Assembly: GCF_026626705.1 (NCBI RefSeq)
Contig: NZ_JAPNKC010000001.1
Span: 6,280,001 to 6,344,000, forward strand
Origin: Pyxidicoccus sp. MSG2
GTDB lineage: Bacteria > Myxococcota > Myxococcia > Myxococcales > Myxococcaceae
Reading direction: 5' to 3'
DNA length: 64,000 nt
The stretch's first letter is position 1. The number at the start of each line of letters is the position of its first letter. The notes under the pieces are model-generated. The model was not told the origin of the DNA and searched no databases. It saw only the letters and a program-made list of their open reading frames with translations. Below are positions 1-8,528 of this stretch, piece after piece. Position numbers and translations under genes: made by a program.

Positions 1-702
1 CCGGGCCGCGCGCGCGTGTGCCTCGATGAGGTGCGACAGCGCGGTGGCCATGGCCTTCGCGTCCTTCTTCCCCGGAGGCCACACGCCGTCCAGGTAGCCG
101 AACACCGCGAGCACGTTGGGTTCGTTGACGGTGCACCACCAGTCCACCTCGCCGCCCAGCTCCGCGGCGATGCGGGAGGCGTAGGCCTCGAAGTCGTCGA
201 GCGTGGCGGGGTTCTCCCATCCGCCCGCGTCGGCGACCCATTGCGGCAGGGTGAAGTGGTACAGCGTCACCAGCGGGGTGATGCCCTGCGTGCGCAGCGC
301 GTGGGCCTGCTCGCGGTAGCGGGCCAGGGCGTCCTCGTCCCACTCGCCGCGCGCGGGCTGGAGGCGGCTCCACTCCAGGCTGAAGCGGTAGGCGTTGGTG
401 CCCAGCTTGCGCATCAGCGCCACGTCGGTGTCGAAGCGCTCCCACGATTCGGCCGCGTCGCCAGACACGCTGCCGTCGTGGATGTGGGGCCGGCCGTCGG
501 GGAAGCGACCCTGCTCCCACGCGCTCCAGTCGTTGGTGGTGCCGCCCTCGATTTGATGGCTGGCGGTGGCGGTGCCCAGCAGGAAGCCCGAAGGCAGGCC
601 GGTGCCGAGCGTGGCGCGGCGGATGTCCTCCGCGTCGAAGGCGGGCCTGTCGCTGCACGCGGCCAGTGCCAGCGGGAGGACGGCGAGGGCGCGGCGCCTC
701 AT
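1..702 (-). CDS. GH1 family beta-glucosidase, lipoprotein (C-terminal part outside window)
   Basis: First 234 codons of a family 1 glycoside hydrolase, which releases beta-linked glucose from oligosaccharides. The start is the ATG at 702. The first 16 residues form a lipoprotein signal ending in Leu-Ala-Ala-Cys (lipobox, Cys16), so the enzyme is probably anchored in the envelope. The fold then opens with FLLGTATASHQIEG, the classic GH1 N-terminus, and TVNEP at residues 191-195 is the acid/base motif, with Glu194 as proton donor. The nucleophile region lies outside the window. The start codon overlaps the stop of the upstream gene by four bases (ATGA), so the two are probably translationally coupled. 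Family assignment is firm; the substrate is not determined. Confidence 0.9.
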   Translation of the reverse strand, partial: MRRRALAVLPLALAACSDRPAFDAEDIRRATLGTGLPSGFLLGTATASHQIEGGTTNDWSAWEQGRFPDGRPHIHDGSVSGDAAESWERFDTDVALMRKLGTNAYRFSLEWSRLQPARGEWDEDALARYREQAHALRTQGITPLVTLYHFTLPQWVADAGGWENPATLDDFEAYASRIAAELGGEVDWWCTVNEPNVLAVFGYLDGVWPPGKKDAKAMATALSHLIEAHARAAR

Positions 703-1394
703 GAGGCACCTCCAGCGCGCTCGGAGGCGGTGGGGCGGCCGACGATGCCCACGGTGACGAGCGACGTGCGCACGTCGCCGTACTGGAAGACGAAGCCCTC
801 CAGGCGCACGCCGGCGCGGGCGGCCAGGGGGATGTCCACGCGCGCGCGGGCGCCCAGGGGGAAGACGTACGCGAGGCCCACGGGCCCGTAGGAGGCGCCG
901 AGGTGCGCGGGCACCTGTCCATTCGCATCGAAGATGCCGGCCTCGAGGTCCACGCGGCCCACGCGGTAGAGGCCCTTCACGGAGGGCAGCACCTGGAGGA
1001 GCGGCCGGGCGGTGTAGCCGAGGCCGACGACGGCGCCGCCCACCACGCTCCAGCGCTCACCGGTGTAGCCCAGGCGCGCGGTGACGGTGGTGCTGCCGCC
1101 GGGGCCGCCGCGCTCCAGCGGCAGCAGCGACAAGAGGCCCCCGTCGAGCGTGAAGCCGCCGAGCAGGAAGCGCGCGGAGGAGGTGTTGGCGAGGTACGCG
1201 TCCTCCCAGCGTCCGCCGGCGAAGGCGTAGCCGCCGGTGAAGAGTCCGACCGCGGTGCCCAGCTCCGCGGCGAGCGCGCGCGGTGTCTCCACCGTGGACG
1301 GAGCCGTGGCCGTCTCGTGCCCGGGGATGGGCGCGCTGGAGAGTGCGAGGCCGAGGAGTGCGGGGAGCGAGAAGCACATCCGGGTCGGAACCAT
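699..1394 (-). CDS. Secreted protein of unknown function
   Basis: 231-residue protein that I do not recognise. I chose the ATG at 1394 because GGAGCGGGGT lies directly before it; a longer reading frame exists but has no ribosome site. The N-terminus (MVPTRMCFSLPALLGLALSS) is a signal peptide. The rest is rich in Gly, Ala and aromatic residues with alternating hydrophobic stretches (for example WSVVGGAVVGLGYTARPLL), which would suit a beta-rich outer-membrane or periplasmic protein. Its stop overlaps the start of the GH1 lipoprotein gene by four bases, so it is the first gene of a two-gene unit and may help that enzyme. No catalytic motif was seen. Confidence 0.7.
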   Translation of the reverse strand: MVPTRMCFSLPALLGLALSSAPIPGHETATAPSTVETPRALAAELGTAVGLFTGGYAFAGGRWEDAYLANTSSARFLLGGFTLDGGLLSLLPLERGGPGGSTTVTARLGYTGERWSVVGGAVVGLGYTARPLLQVLPSVKGLYRVGRVDLEAGIFDANGQVPAHLGASYGPVGLAYVFPLGARARVDIPLAARAGVRLEGFVFQYGDVRTSLVTVGIVGRPTASERAGGAS

Positions 1395-1556
1395 ACCCCG
1401 CTCCCCGTCCCGCGCGAGGACAGCCGGCCTCCTGTCCACTGCGCGTCACAGGAGGCAACGCGAGGAGCGGGACTCGTGTGTCATGGGGTCCACCCGAGAC
1501 GGAGGAATGCGGCTGGGTTGAATGCGGGGTTGGGTGAAACAGGGATTTCCTGTGTC

Positions 1557-3341
1557 TCACGCGGACTTGGACTGCTCCTTGTCATCCTGCTCGAAGAGGC
1601 TCTCCAGCTCCTTGCGTGCCTTGGCGGCCATCTCGACGAGCTTCGCCTCGTCCGTGTGGAACTTCGCCGTCTCGCGCAGCAGTTCCTCGTCGTGGTCCCT
1701 CAGGCGCTCCAGCGCGCGGTGGCTCTCCGAATAGGTGAGCCCCATGACCATGAGCACGTCCTGCGCCATCTCCAGGCTTCCGGCGAATGTCTCGCGCATC
1801 ACCCGTTGGATGCCCATGTCCAGCAGCCGGTACGCATGCACGCGGTTGCGCGCGCGGGCGAAGATGGTCAGGTGCGGGAAGTGCTCCTTCACCGCCTGCG
1901 CCGTGCGCACCGACGCCTCGATGTCGTCGATGGCGAGCACGAACACCTTCGCCTTGTCCGCGCGCGCGGCGCGCAGCAAATCCAGACGTGACGCGTCGCC
2001 ATAGAAAATCTTGCTTCCGAAGCGCTTCATGAAGTCGATGTGCTCGGGGCTCGCGTCAATCGCCGTGAAGCCGATGCGCTTCACGCGCAAGAGGCGGCCC
2101 ACCACCTGACCCACGCGCCCGAAGCCGGCGATGATGACCGGGTTGTCCTCCTCGGGGGCCACGTCGAACTCGCGCGCCGCCGCCTTCTTCTTGAAGCGCG
2201 GCCGCAGCCACCGCTCGTGCGCGGCGTACAGCAGCGGCGTGGTCGCCATGGACAGGCCCACCACCACCACGAGCAGGTCCGCGAGCGCGCGGTCCATGAC
2301 GCGGAACGAGACGGCGAGCGCGAAGAGCACGAAGGCGAACTCGCCGCCCTGGGAGATGACGACGCCCAGGCTGAGCGCGGGCTCGTCCTGCTTCAGGCTG
2401 AAGCGGCCCAGCCCGTACAGCACCGCGCCCTTCACCACCACCAGCGCCACCACCAGCCCGCCCACCAGCAGCGGCTTCTCCACGATGAGCCCCAGGCTCA
2501 CCGACATGCCCACCGCGATGAAGAACAGGCCCAGCAAGAGGCCCTTGAAGGGCTCGATGTCCGCCTCCAATTCGTGGCGGTACTCGGACTCGGCCAGCAG
2601 CACGCCAGCGAGGAACGCGCCCAGCGCCATGGACAGGCCCACCGCGCTGACCAGCGACGCGGTGCCCACCACCACGAGCAGCGCGGTGGCGGTGAACAGC
2701 TCCTGGCTGTGGAAGGACGCCACCGCGCGGAACACCGGGCGCATGAGGTAGCGGCCCGCCACCACCACGCCCACCAGCACGCCCACGACTTTCAGGCCCG
2801 TGAGCCAGCCCGGCTCGGTGGACGCGCTGGTGCCGTCGCCCAGCAGCGGCAGCAGCGCGAGCAGTGGAATCACCGCCAGGTCCTGGAAGAGGAGGATGCC
2901 GAAGGCCAGCCGCCCGTACCCCGTGGTGAGCTGGTTGCGCTCGGCGAGGAGCTGGAGCGCGAAGGCGGTGGACGACAGCGATAAGCCAAAGCCGGCGATG
3001 ATGGCCGCGCCGGGCACCATGCCCAGGGCCATGCTCACACCCGCCAGCAGCGAGCCGGTGAGGAGCACCTGGGCGCCGCCCATGCCGAACACCGAGCGGC
3101 GCAGCTCCCACAGGCGCGAGGGCCGCAGCTCCAGGCCGATGACGAACAGCAGCAGCACCACGCCCAGCTCGGACACGTGGAGGATGTTCTCCACGTCGGT
3201 GACGAGCTTCGCGCCCCACGGGCCGATGACCGCGCCCGCCGTGAGGTAACCCAGCACGGACCCCAACCCGAGCTTCTTGAAGAGGGGCACCGCCACCACC
3301 GCCGCGGCGAGGAAGACCAGTGCCTGATGCAGGAAGGACAT
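1557..3341 (-). CDS. CPA2-family monovalent cation:proton antiporter with RCK domain (KefB/KefC type)
   Basis: 594-residue inner-membrane transporter. Residues 1 to about 375 form 12-13 membrane segments of the Na+/H+ exchanger fold (VVLLLFVIGLEL, SSTAFALQLL, FIAVGMSVSLGL). A TrkA-N nucleotide-binding RCK domain follows from about residue 400 (VIIAGFGRVGQVVGRLL, a Rossmann glycine motif). The C-terminal sequence VMRETFAGSLEMAQ and the charged helical tail resemble KefB/KefC glutathione-gated K+ efflux proteins. I placed the start at 3341 because AGGAAGG sits a few bases upstream; an in-frame ATG five codons earlier is less likely. No KefF/KefG-type ancillary oxidoreductase lies alongside, so thiol gating is uncertain. 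Ion specificity cannot be read from sequence. Confidence 0.88.
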   Translation of the reverse strand: MSFLHQALVFLAAAVVAVPLFKKLGLGSVLGYLTAGAVIGPWGAKLVTDVENILHVSELGVVLLLFVIGLELRPSRLWELRRSVFGMGGAQVLLTGSLLAGVSMALGMVPGAAIIAGFGLSLSSTAFALQLLAERNQLTTGYGRLAFGILLFQDLAVIPLLALLPLLGDGTSASTEPGWLTGLKVVGVLVGVVVAGRYLMRPVFRAVASFHSQELFTATALLVVVGTASLVSAVGLSMALGAFLAGVLLAESEYRHELEADIEPFKGLLLGLFFIAVGMSVSLGLIVEKPLLVGGLVVALVVVKGAVLYGLGRFSLKQDEPALSLGVVISQGGEFAFVLFALAVSFRVMDRALADLLVVVVGLSMATTPLLYAAHERWLRPRFKKKAAAREFDVAPEEDNPVIIAGFGRVGQVVGRLLRVKRIGFTAIDASPEHIDFMKRFGSKIFYGDASRLDLLRAARADKAKVFVLAIDDIEASVRTAQAVKEHFPHLTIFARARNRVHAYRLLDMGIQRVMRETFAGSLEMAQDVLMVMGLTYSESHRALERLRDHDEELLRETAKFHTDEAKLVEMAAKARKELESLFEQDDKEQSKSA

Positions 3342-3466
3342 GGCCCTTCCTCGCATGGAGGGCGCGGCGGCGGCAAACCGGTGAGCGCGAGGCGCCGGAC
3401 GCGGTGCGTGGAGACCTGCCCGTTCAGGCAGGGGCCGGCCCGCAAGGCCCCTCCGTTCCGGCAGGC

Positions 3467-3841
3467 TCAGGCGTGCGTGCAGAAGCGCGCCACCGCCTGG
3501 AGCAGGTGCGCCATCTCCACGGGCTTGCGCAGCAGCCCCGCCGCGCCGTCGGGCAGCTCCGTGACGTGGCTGGCCGTCATGATGAGCACCGGCACCAGGG
3601 ACTGGGCGCCGGTGATGCGCAGGCGCTCCAGGAACTCGTACCCCGTCAGCACCGGCATCATCAAGTCGAGCAGGACGAGGCAGGGCTGGCGGAGGGTCGC
3701 CAGGACGTTCAGTCCTTCCTGGCCGTTGCTGGCGCTGGAGACGGAGTAGCCCTCCAGCTCCAACAGCTCGGCGACCGCTTCACGGATGTCCGGGTCATCC
3801 TCCACCACGAGGATGGAGTGCTGGGCGTGCTCGCGGCGCAT
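3467..3841 (-). CDS. Stand-alone response-regulator receiver protein
   Basis: 124 residues consisting only of a CheY-like receiver. The acidic pair Asp15-Asp16, the phospho-acceptor Asp59 (in VLLDLMMP), Thr89 and Lys106 (in LLRKP) are all present, so it should be phosphorylatable. There is no output domain, so it acts by protein contact or as a phosphate sink. It lies between two antiporter genes on the same strand, but gaps of about 125 and 105 bases argue against a tight operon. The partner kinase is unknown; the GAF/PAS kinase at 5673-7370 is a candidate by proximity only. Confidence 0.9.
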   Translation of the reverse strand: MRREHAQHSILVVEDDPDIREAVAELLELEGYSVSSASNGQEGLNVLATLRQPCLVLLDLMMPVLTGYEFLERLRITGAQSLVPVLIMTASHVTELPDGAAGLLRKPVEMAHLLQAVARFCTHA

Positions 3842-3947
3842 GTTCCCACCCTAACCGGGCCGAGAGGTTGAGGCCCCGAATGGTACCTCCATTCCGGGGG
3901 CTCTGTCCTGCGTAGCACCCTGGTCCGGCGGGCCCGAAGCGCAAGGG

Positions 3948-5429
3948 CTACTCGTCCTCCTGCTGGCCGAAGAGCAGGCGCAGCAGCGGCAGGTCCTCGG
4001 AGTGGCAGAAGACGTAGACGTGGTCCCCCGTCTGGAAGACGGTGTCGCCCCGGGGCGCCATCAGCTCCTGTCCCCGCACCAGCAGCATGGCGGCGGAGCC
4101 GGGAGGGAAGGGCAAATCCGAGATGCGCTCGCCGGCCACGGCGGAGGCGGAGCCGATGTAGAAGGCGCTCAGCTCGCCGTTGAGGAGCTGGGTGGAGGCA
4201 ATCTCCAGCACGGCCGGGGGCGGCTCGGGCGCGTTGGAGGCCAGCCCCAGCCGGCGCGTCACCCAGGGCACGGTGGCGCCGGGGATGAGCCCGTTCACCA
4301 CCACGATGAAGAAGACGATGGTGAAGACCTCGCGCGCGTTGTGCGTGCCGGACAGCACGGGGAAGGTGGCGAGGATGATGGGCACCGCGCCGCGCAGGCC
4401 CACCCAGCCGGTGAAGAGGATTTCCCGCGCGGGGAAGCGGAAGGGCAGGAGGCACAGCAGCGCCGCCAGGGGACGCGCGATGAAGGCGAGCACCAGCGCC
4501 AGTCCCAGTCCCTCCCACGCCACGTCGAGCAGCCGCCGGGGGAAGACGAGCAGCCCCAGCACGAGGAACATGCCCACCTGGGACAGCCACGCCAGCGCGT
4601 CGTGGATGCGCAACAGGCCCGTGCGGTAGCGGATGCTCTCGTTGCCCAGGGCGATGCCCACGATGTACACGGCGAGGAAGCCGCTGCCGTGCAGGAGCGT
4701 GGGCAGGCCGTAGGCGAGCAGGGCGAGCGCCAGCGTCATCACCGGATAGAGGCCGGCGACGCGCAGGCGCAGGCGCTTGAGCAGCATCCTCCCCGCCCAC
4801 CCGAGGCCCAGGCCCAGGCCCGCGCCCACCACCATCTGCACCACGGCCTCCCCCAGCAGCTCCCAGCCGGGGGGCTTGCCGCTCGCCACGCTGTGCGTGA
4901 GGGCGGTGGTGAGGATGACGGCCATGGGGTCATTGAGGCCGGACTCCAGCTCCAGCGTGGTGCCCACGCGCCGCTTGAGGGTGATGCCGCTGCCGCGCAG
5001 CACGGCGAAGACGGCGGCCGCGTCCGTGGAGGAGACGATGGCGCCCAGCAGCAGGGCCTCCGTCCACGCGAAGTCGAAGAGCAGGTGCGCGGCGACGCCC
5101 ACGATGGCCGCCGTGGCGACCACGCCCACCGTGGCCAGCACGGTGGCGGGGCGCAGGGCGTGCTGGATGGCGTGCAGCGGCGTGTTGAGGCCACCGTCGA
5201 AGAGGATGAGGACGAGCGCCACCGTGCCCAGCCGGAAGGCGAAGCCGTAGTCGCTGAACTCGATGCCGCCCGGCCCGTCCGTGCCGGCCGCCATGCCGAC
5301 GCCGAGGAAGAGCAGCGCCACGGGGACGCCGAAGCGTCCCGTGGCCCGGCTGAACAGCACGCTCAGCGCCAGCAGGACGCCGCAGAGGGTCAACAGGAAG
5401 GCGGTGGGGAGCGGCTCCGCGCTGAGCAT
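3948..5429 (-). CDS. CPA1-family K+/H+ antiporter with RCK_C domain (NhaP2/CvrA type)
   Basis: 493-residue inner-membrane antiporter. Residues 1 to about 390 carry the NhaP fold, with the signature VSSTDAAAVFAVLRG and LELESGLNDPMAVILT containing the ion-binding Asn-Asp pair. Residues from about 400 form a TrkA-C (RCK_C) domain (PPGSAAMLLVRGQELMAPRGDT). This matches NhaP2/CvrA, a potassium/proton antiporter linked to cell-volume control. The ATG at 5429 is used; there is no strong ribosome site. It is the second RCK-gated antiporter in 4 kb, which suggests a small region devoted to K+ or pH homeostasis. Confidence 0.88.
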   Translation of the reverse strand: MLSAEPLPTAFLLTLCGVLLALSVLFSRATGRFGVPVALLFLGVGMAAGTDGPGGIEFSDYGFAFRLGTVALVLILFDGGLNTPLHAIQHALRPATVLATVGVVATAAIVGVAAHLLFDFAWTEALLLGAIVSSTDAAAVFAVLRGSGITLKRRVGTTLELESGLNDPMAVILTTALTHSVASGKPPGWELLGEAVVQMVVGAGLGLGLGWAGRMLLKRLRLRVAGLYPVMTLALALLAYGLPTLLHGSGFLAVYIVGIALGNESIRYRTGLLRIHDALAWLSQVGMFLVLGLLVFPRRLLDVAWEGLGLALVLAFIARPLAALLCLLPFRFPAREILFTGWVGLRGAVPIILATFPVLSGTHNAREVFTIVFFIVVVNGLIPGATVPWVTRRLGLASNAPEPPPAVLEIASTQLLNGELSAFYIGSASAVAGERISDLPFPPGSAAMLLVRGQELMAPRGDTVFQTGDHVYVFCHSEDLPLLRLLFGQQEDE

Positions 5430-5672
5430 GACTGCACGGGACTCTACCGGGCCCGGCGCCGCGTCCGCCGGCTGTTACCTCGCCTTTCCGCGCAGTGTCC
5501 GCCACCACATGCGCGCAAGGCCCGGCCCGCCGCCGGGACTCGTGGGCGGAGGACGGCAGCCGTGCGCGGGCGTCAGGTGTTGGGTACCGGGCGACGGCGT
5601 CACGCGAGCGCGTCGTGAGTCACCGCGCGCGGGCACCGGAGCGGGCCGTGCCGGTGGCGGAGCCCGCGTGAA

Positions 5673-7370
5673 TCAGTCGTGAGCCACCACGCGCGCGGTC
5701 GTCGACGCCATGACGGCACCGGCGACGGCGGGCAGGGTGAAGGTGAAGGTGCTGCCCTCGCCCAGGGTGCTCTGCGCCTGGATGGTGCCGCCATGCGCTT
5801 CCACCAGGCCCTTGGCGATGGCGAGCCCCAGGCCGGTGCCGCGGCTGGCCGCGTCGCGCGCCTGCCAGTAGCGGTCGAAGATGTGCGGCAGCGCCTCGGG
5901 GTCGATGCCGGCGCCGGTGTCGCGCACGTGGAAGACCACCTCGGGGCCCCGCGTCCTCGCGCCCACCGCGAGCTCCCCGCCGACACCGGTGAACTTCACC
6001 GCGTTGCCGAGCAGGTTCCCCAGCACCTGGAGCACCCGCACCTTGTCACACCGCGTGCGCACGTCGCCCGCGGGCAGCTCCACGTTCAGGTGCAGCCCCT
6101 TGGCCTCGGCCAGCGGGCGGATGGACTCCACCGCCTCGGTGACGAGCGCCGCCACGGTGTGCTCGCCACAGTCGAGTGGCAGCCCGCCCGCCTCCAGCCG
6201 TCCCCAGTCCAGCAGGTCCGAGATGAGCCGCGACATCCGCTCCGTCGCGTCCTGGATGCGCGTGGCCTGCTTCGCCACGCTCTCCCCGCCGGGCTTGCTC
6301 CCCGCGCCGCGCAGCAGCAGCGCGGCGCCCAGCTGCACCACGCCCAGCGGGTTCTTCAGGTCGTGCGAGACGACGGCCAGCAGGTCCTCGCGGGCCCGGG
6401 CGGCGCGGCGGGACTCGCCCACCAGCCGCGCGTTGTCGATGGCGAGGCTGGCGCGCAGGCACAGGTCCTCCGCCAGCGCCAGGTCGTCCGGCCCGTAGCG
6501 GCGCCCGGAGCCGGAGGCCACGAAGGTGACGGCGCCCAGCGTGTGCCCGCGCGCGCGCAGCGGGACAATCATGTACGAGCGCGCCTGCAGGGCCCGCAGC
6601 AGCGCGGGGTGCGCGGGCTCGGCGGCGGCCGCGCGCAACAGCGAGTCCGTCACCGCGGGCACCAGCTCCGGCTCGCCGGTGCGCAGTACGCGCAAGAGGC
6701 CCACCAGCGCATCGTCACGCAGCTCCGTGCGCGTGGGGAGCGAGCCCACGCGCTCCTGCTGCCTCGGGTCCAGGCACGCGGCCGCCATGCGCGACACCCA
6801 CGGGCCCTGCTCCAGCGCGTCCACCAGGCACCAATCCGCGATGTCCGGCACGGCCAGGTGCGCCAGCAGCGTGTACATGCCCTGCGGGTCCGGCGGATGG
6901 GTGAACAGCGTCGTCATCGCCTGGTACAGGAAGGAGCGCCGCCGCTCGGCCTGCTCCACCTCCGAGCGCGCGGCCTGCTCCAGCTCCATCGCGCGCGAGT
7001 ACACCGCCTCGGCTTCCGTGAGGGGCCGTGCCGTCACCAGCACGGCCGCCGCGCGCCCCTCTTCCGCCGGCAGCGGGGTGAACACCAGCGCGTGCCGGCG
7101 CGGGCCCAGGTCCGTGGGCCAGGGCAGCTCCAGCGTGTCCGTGGCGCCGGTGCTCAGCACGTGGGCGCGCACCAGCTCCAGCCGGGCCACGTCCTGCGCG
7201 GACACGCCCAGCTCACCCCAGGACCTGCCCGTCAGCTCGGTGGGCGTGCGCTCCAGCGCTCGCGCGCCCGCGACACTACAGGCGAGCACCCGTCCCAGGC
7301 CGTCCAGCACATAGGCGGGCTCGGGGAGGGCGGTGAAGGCGGCGGCGAGTGAGGGGGAGAGGGCTTCCAT
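5673..7370 (-). CDS. PAS-GAF sensor histidine kinase
   Basis: Soluble 565-residue histidine kinase: PAS-like region at about 5-120 (PAYVLDGLGRVLACS), a coiled linker, a GAF domain at about 170-320 (SYMIVPLRARGHTLGAVTFVASG), HisKA with VSHDLKNPLG (His336), and HATPase with N (LLGNAVKF), G1 (DTGAGIDP) and G2 (GTGLGLAI) boxes. No membrane segment. It is the last gene of the chemotaxis operon: a GTG at 7469 directly follows the cheB stop (TGAGTG) and would add 33 residues, while the ATG at 7370 begins where the conserved sequence begins. I favour 7370, but neither start has a good ribosome site. Possible partners are the receivers of CheA or CheB, or a stand-alone receiver. Confidence 0.85.
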   Translation of the reverse strand: MEALSPSLAAAFTALPEPAYVLDGLGRVLACSVAGARALERTPTELTGRSWGELGVSAQDVARLELVRAHVLSTGATDTLELPWPTDLGPRRHALVFTPLPAEEGRAAAVLVTARPLTEAEAVYSRAMELEQAARSEVEQAERRRSFLYQAMTTLFTHPPDPQGMYTLLAHLAVPDIADWCLVDALEQGPWVSRMAAACLDPRQQERVGSLPTRTELRDDALVGLLRVLRTGEPELVPAVTDSLLRAAAAEPAHPALLRALQARSYMIVPLRARGHTLGAVTFVASGSGRRYGPDDLALAEDLCLRASLAIDNARLVGESRRAARAREDLLAVVSHDLKNPLGVVQLGAALLLRGAGSKPGGESVAKQATRIQDATERMSRLISDLLDWGRLEAGGLPLDCGEHTVAALVTEAVESIRPLAEAKGLHLNVELPAGDVRTRCDKVRVLQVLGNLLGNAVKFTGVGGELAVGARTRGPEVVFHVRDTGAGIDPEALPHIFDRYWQARDAASRGTGLGLAIAKGLVEAHGGTIQAQSTLGEGSTFTFTLPAVAGAVMASTTARVVAHD

Positions 7371-7469
7371 GCGTCGCTGAGCGGGGGCCCCATGATGACA
7401 CGTGGGGCGCGGTGGACCATTCCGCGATGACGGTCCACAGGGGGAGTTTTCAGTAGCCGATATTGTCAC

Positions 7470-8528
7470 TCATGCTGTGGAGCTACCCACCCGGACGCTC
7501 TGTAGGAGCCGCGAGGCGATGGAGGGCAGGGGCACCACCTCGTGCGCCAGGCCCGCGCCCACCACCACGCCCGGCATGCCGTAGACGACGGAGCTGGGCT
7601 CGTCCTGGGCCAGCACGTAGCCGCCCGCCTCGCGCAGCTCGCGCACGCCCTCCAGCCCGTCCTGTCCCATGCCGGTGAGGACGACGGCGAGCGAGCGGGG
7701 GCCATGCGCGCGGGCCACCGAGCGGAACAGCCACGTGGCGGACGGCCGGAAGCCATGCACCGGCGCCCCCCGGGACACCTCCGCGCGCCCCTCGCCATGG
7801 ACGCCCAGGTGTCTGTCATCCGGCGCGAGGTAGACGTGGCCGGGCAGGAGCGCCTCACCGTCCTCGGCCACCTTCACCGGCAGGGGGCCGGCGGTGCCCA
7901 GCCAGGTGGCAAAGCCCTGGCTGAAGCCGAGGGCGATGTGCTGCACCACCAGCAGCGGCACGGGGAAGTCCGCGGGCAGCTCGGACAGCACCCGGTGGAG
8001 GGCGGCCGGGCCTCCGGTGGAGGCGGCCAGCGCCACCACCGCCGGACGTTGGACGACGGGCGCCGGAGCGGGCACGAGCGGCAGCGGAGCGGCCGTGCGC
8101 TCCGGCCAGCGGCGCACCACCTTCACCTCCGCCATGGCCTTGAGGGTGTCGCGCAGGCGGCGGCTCTCCGCGTCGAAGTCGGGCGACTCCGGGCCCACCG
8201 GCTTCTGGAGCACCGCGAGCGCTCCGGCGCGCAGCGCGGCCATGGACGTCTGGATGTCGCGCTCCACCAGGGTGGACACGACGACGACGGGCGTGGGCAC
8301 CTCCGTCATGATGCGGCGGGTGGCGTCCAGGCCGTCCATGCGCGGCATCTGGATGTCCATCGTCACCAGGTCCGGCCGCAGGCGCTGCACCAGGTCCACC
8401 GCCTCCACGCCGTCCTTCGCCTCGCCCGCCACCGTCAGGGCGGGGTCGGCGCGCAGGATTTCCACCAGCAGGCGCCGGGCGGTGGGCGAGTCCTCGGCCA
8501 CCACGATTCGCAACGCGTCTTTCCTCAT
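7470..8528 (-). CDS. cheB: Chemotaxis protein-glutamate methylesterase CheB
   Basis: 352-residue CheB, which removes methyl groups from (or deamidates) chemoreceptors to reset sensitivity. Residues 1-125 are a receiver (VVAEDSPTARR, phospho-Asp in LVTMDIQMPRMDG, Lys in LQKP). A proline-rich linker follows, then the esterase from about 165 with the catalytic triad visible: Ser in AASTGGP, His in VVQHI and Asp in GMGQDG. Its ATG overlaps the cheA stop by four bases (ATGA), so it is coupled to the kinase. It pairs with the CheR encoded in the same operon. Confidence 0.95.
   Translation of the reverse strand: MRKDALRIVVAEDSPTARRLLVEILRADPALTVAGEAKDGVEAVDLVQRLRPDLVTMDIQMPRMDGLDATRRIMTEVPTPVVVVSTLVERDIQTSMAALRAGALAVLQKPVGPESPDFDAESRRLRDTLKAMAEVKVVRRWPERTAAPLPLVPAPAPVVQRPAVVALAASTGGPAALHRVLSELPADFPVPLLVVQHIALGFSQGFATWLGTAGPLPVKVAEDGEALLPGHVYLAPDDRHLGVHGEGRAEVSRGAPVHGFRPSATWLFRSVARAHGPRSLAVVLTGMGQDGLEGVRELREAGGYVLAQDEPSSVVYGMPGVVVGAGLAHEVVPLPSIASRLLQSVRVGSSTA

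Noticed and set aside
4002..5618. 538-codon open frame on the plus strand opposite the NhaP2-type antiporter
   Set aside because: The protein is Gln/His/Arg-rich low complexity, the usual antisense shadow of a GC-rich gene; the minus-strand gene has clear family motifs.
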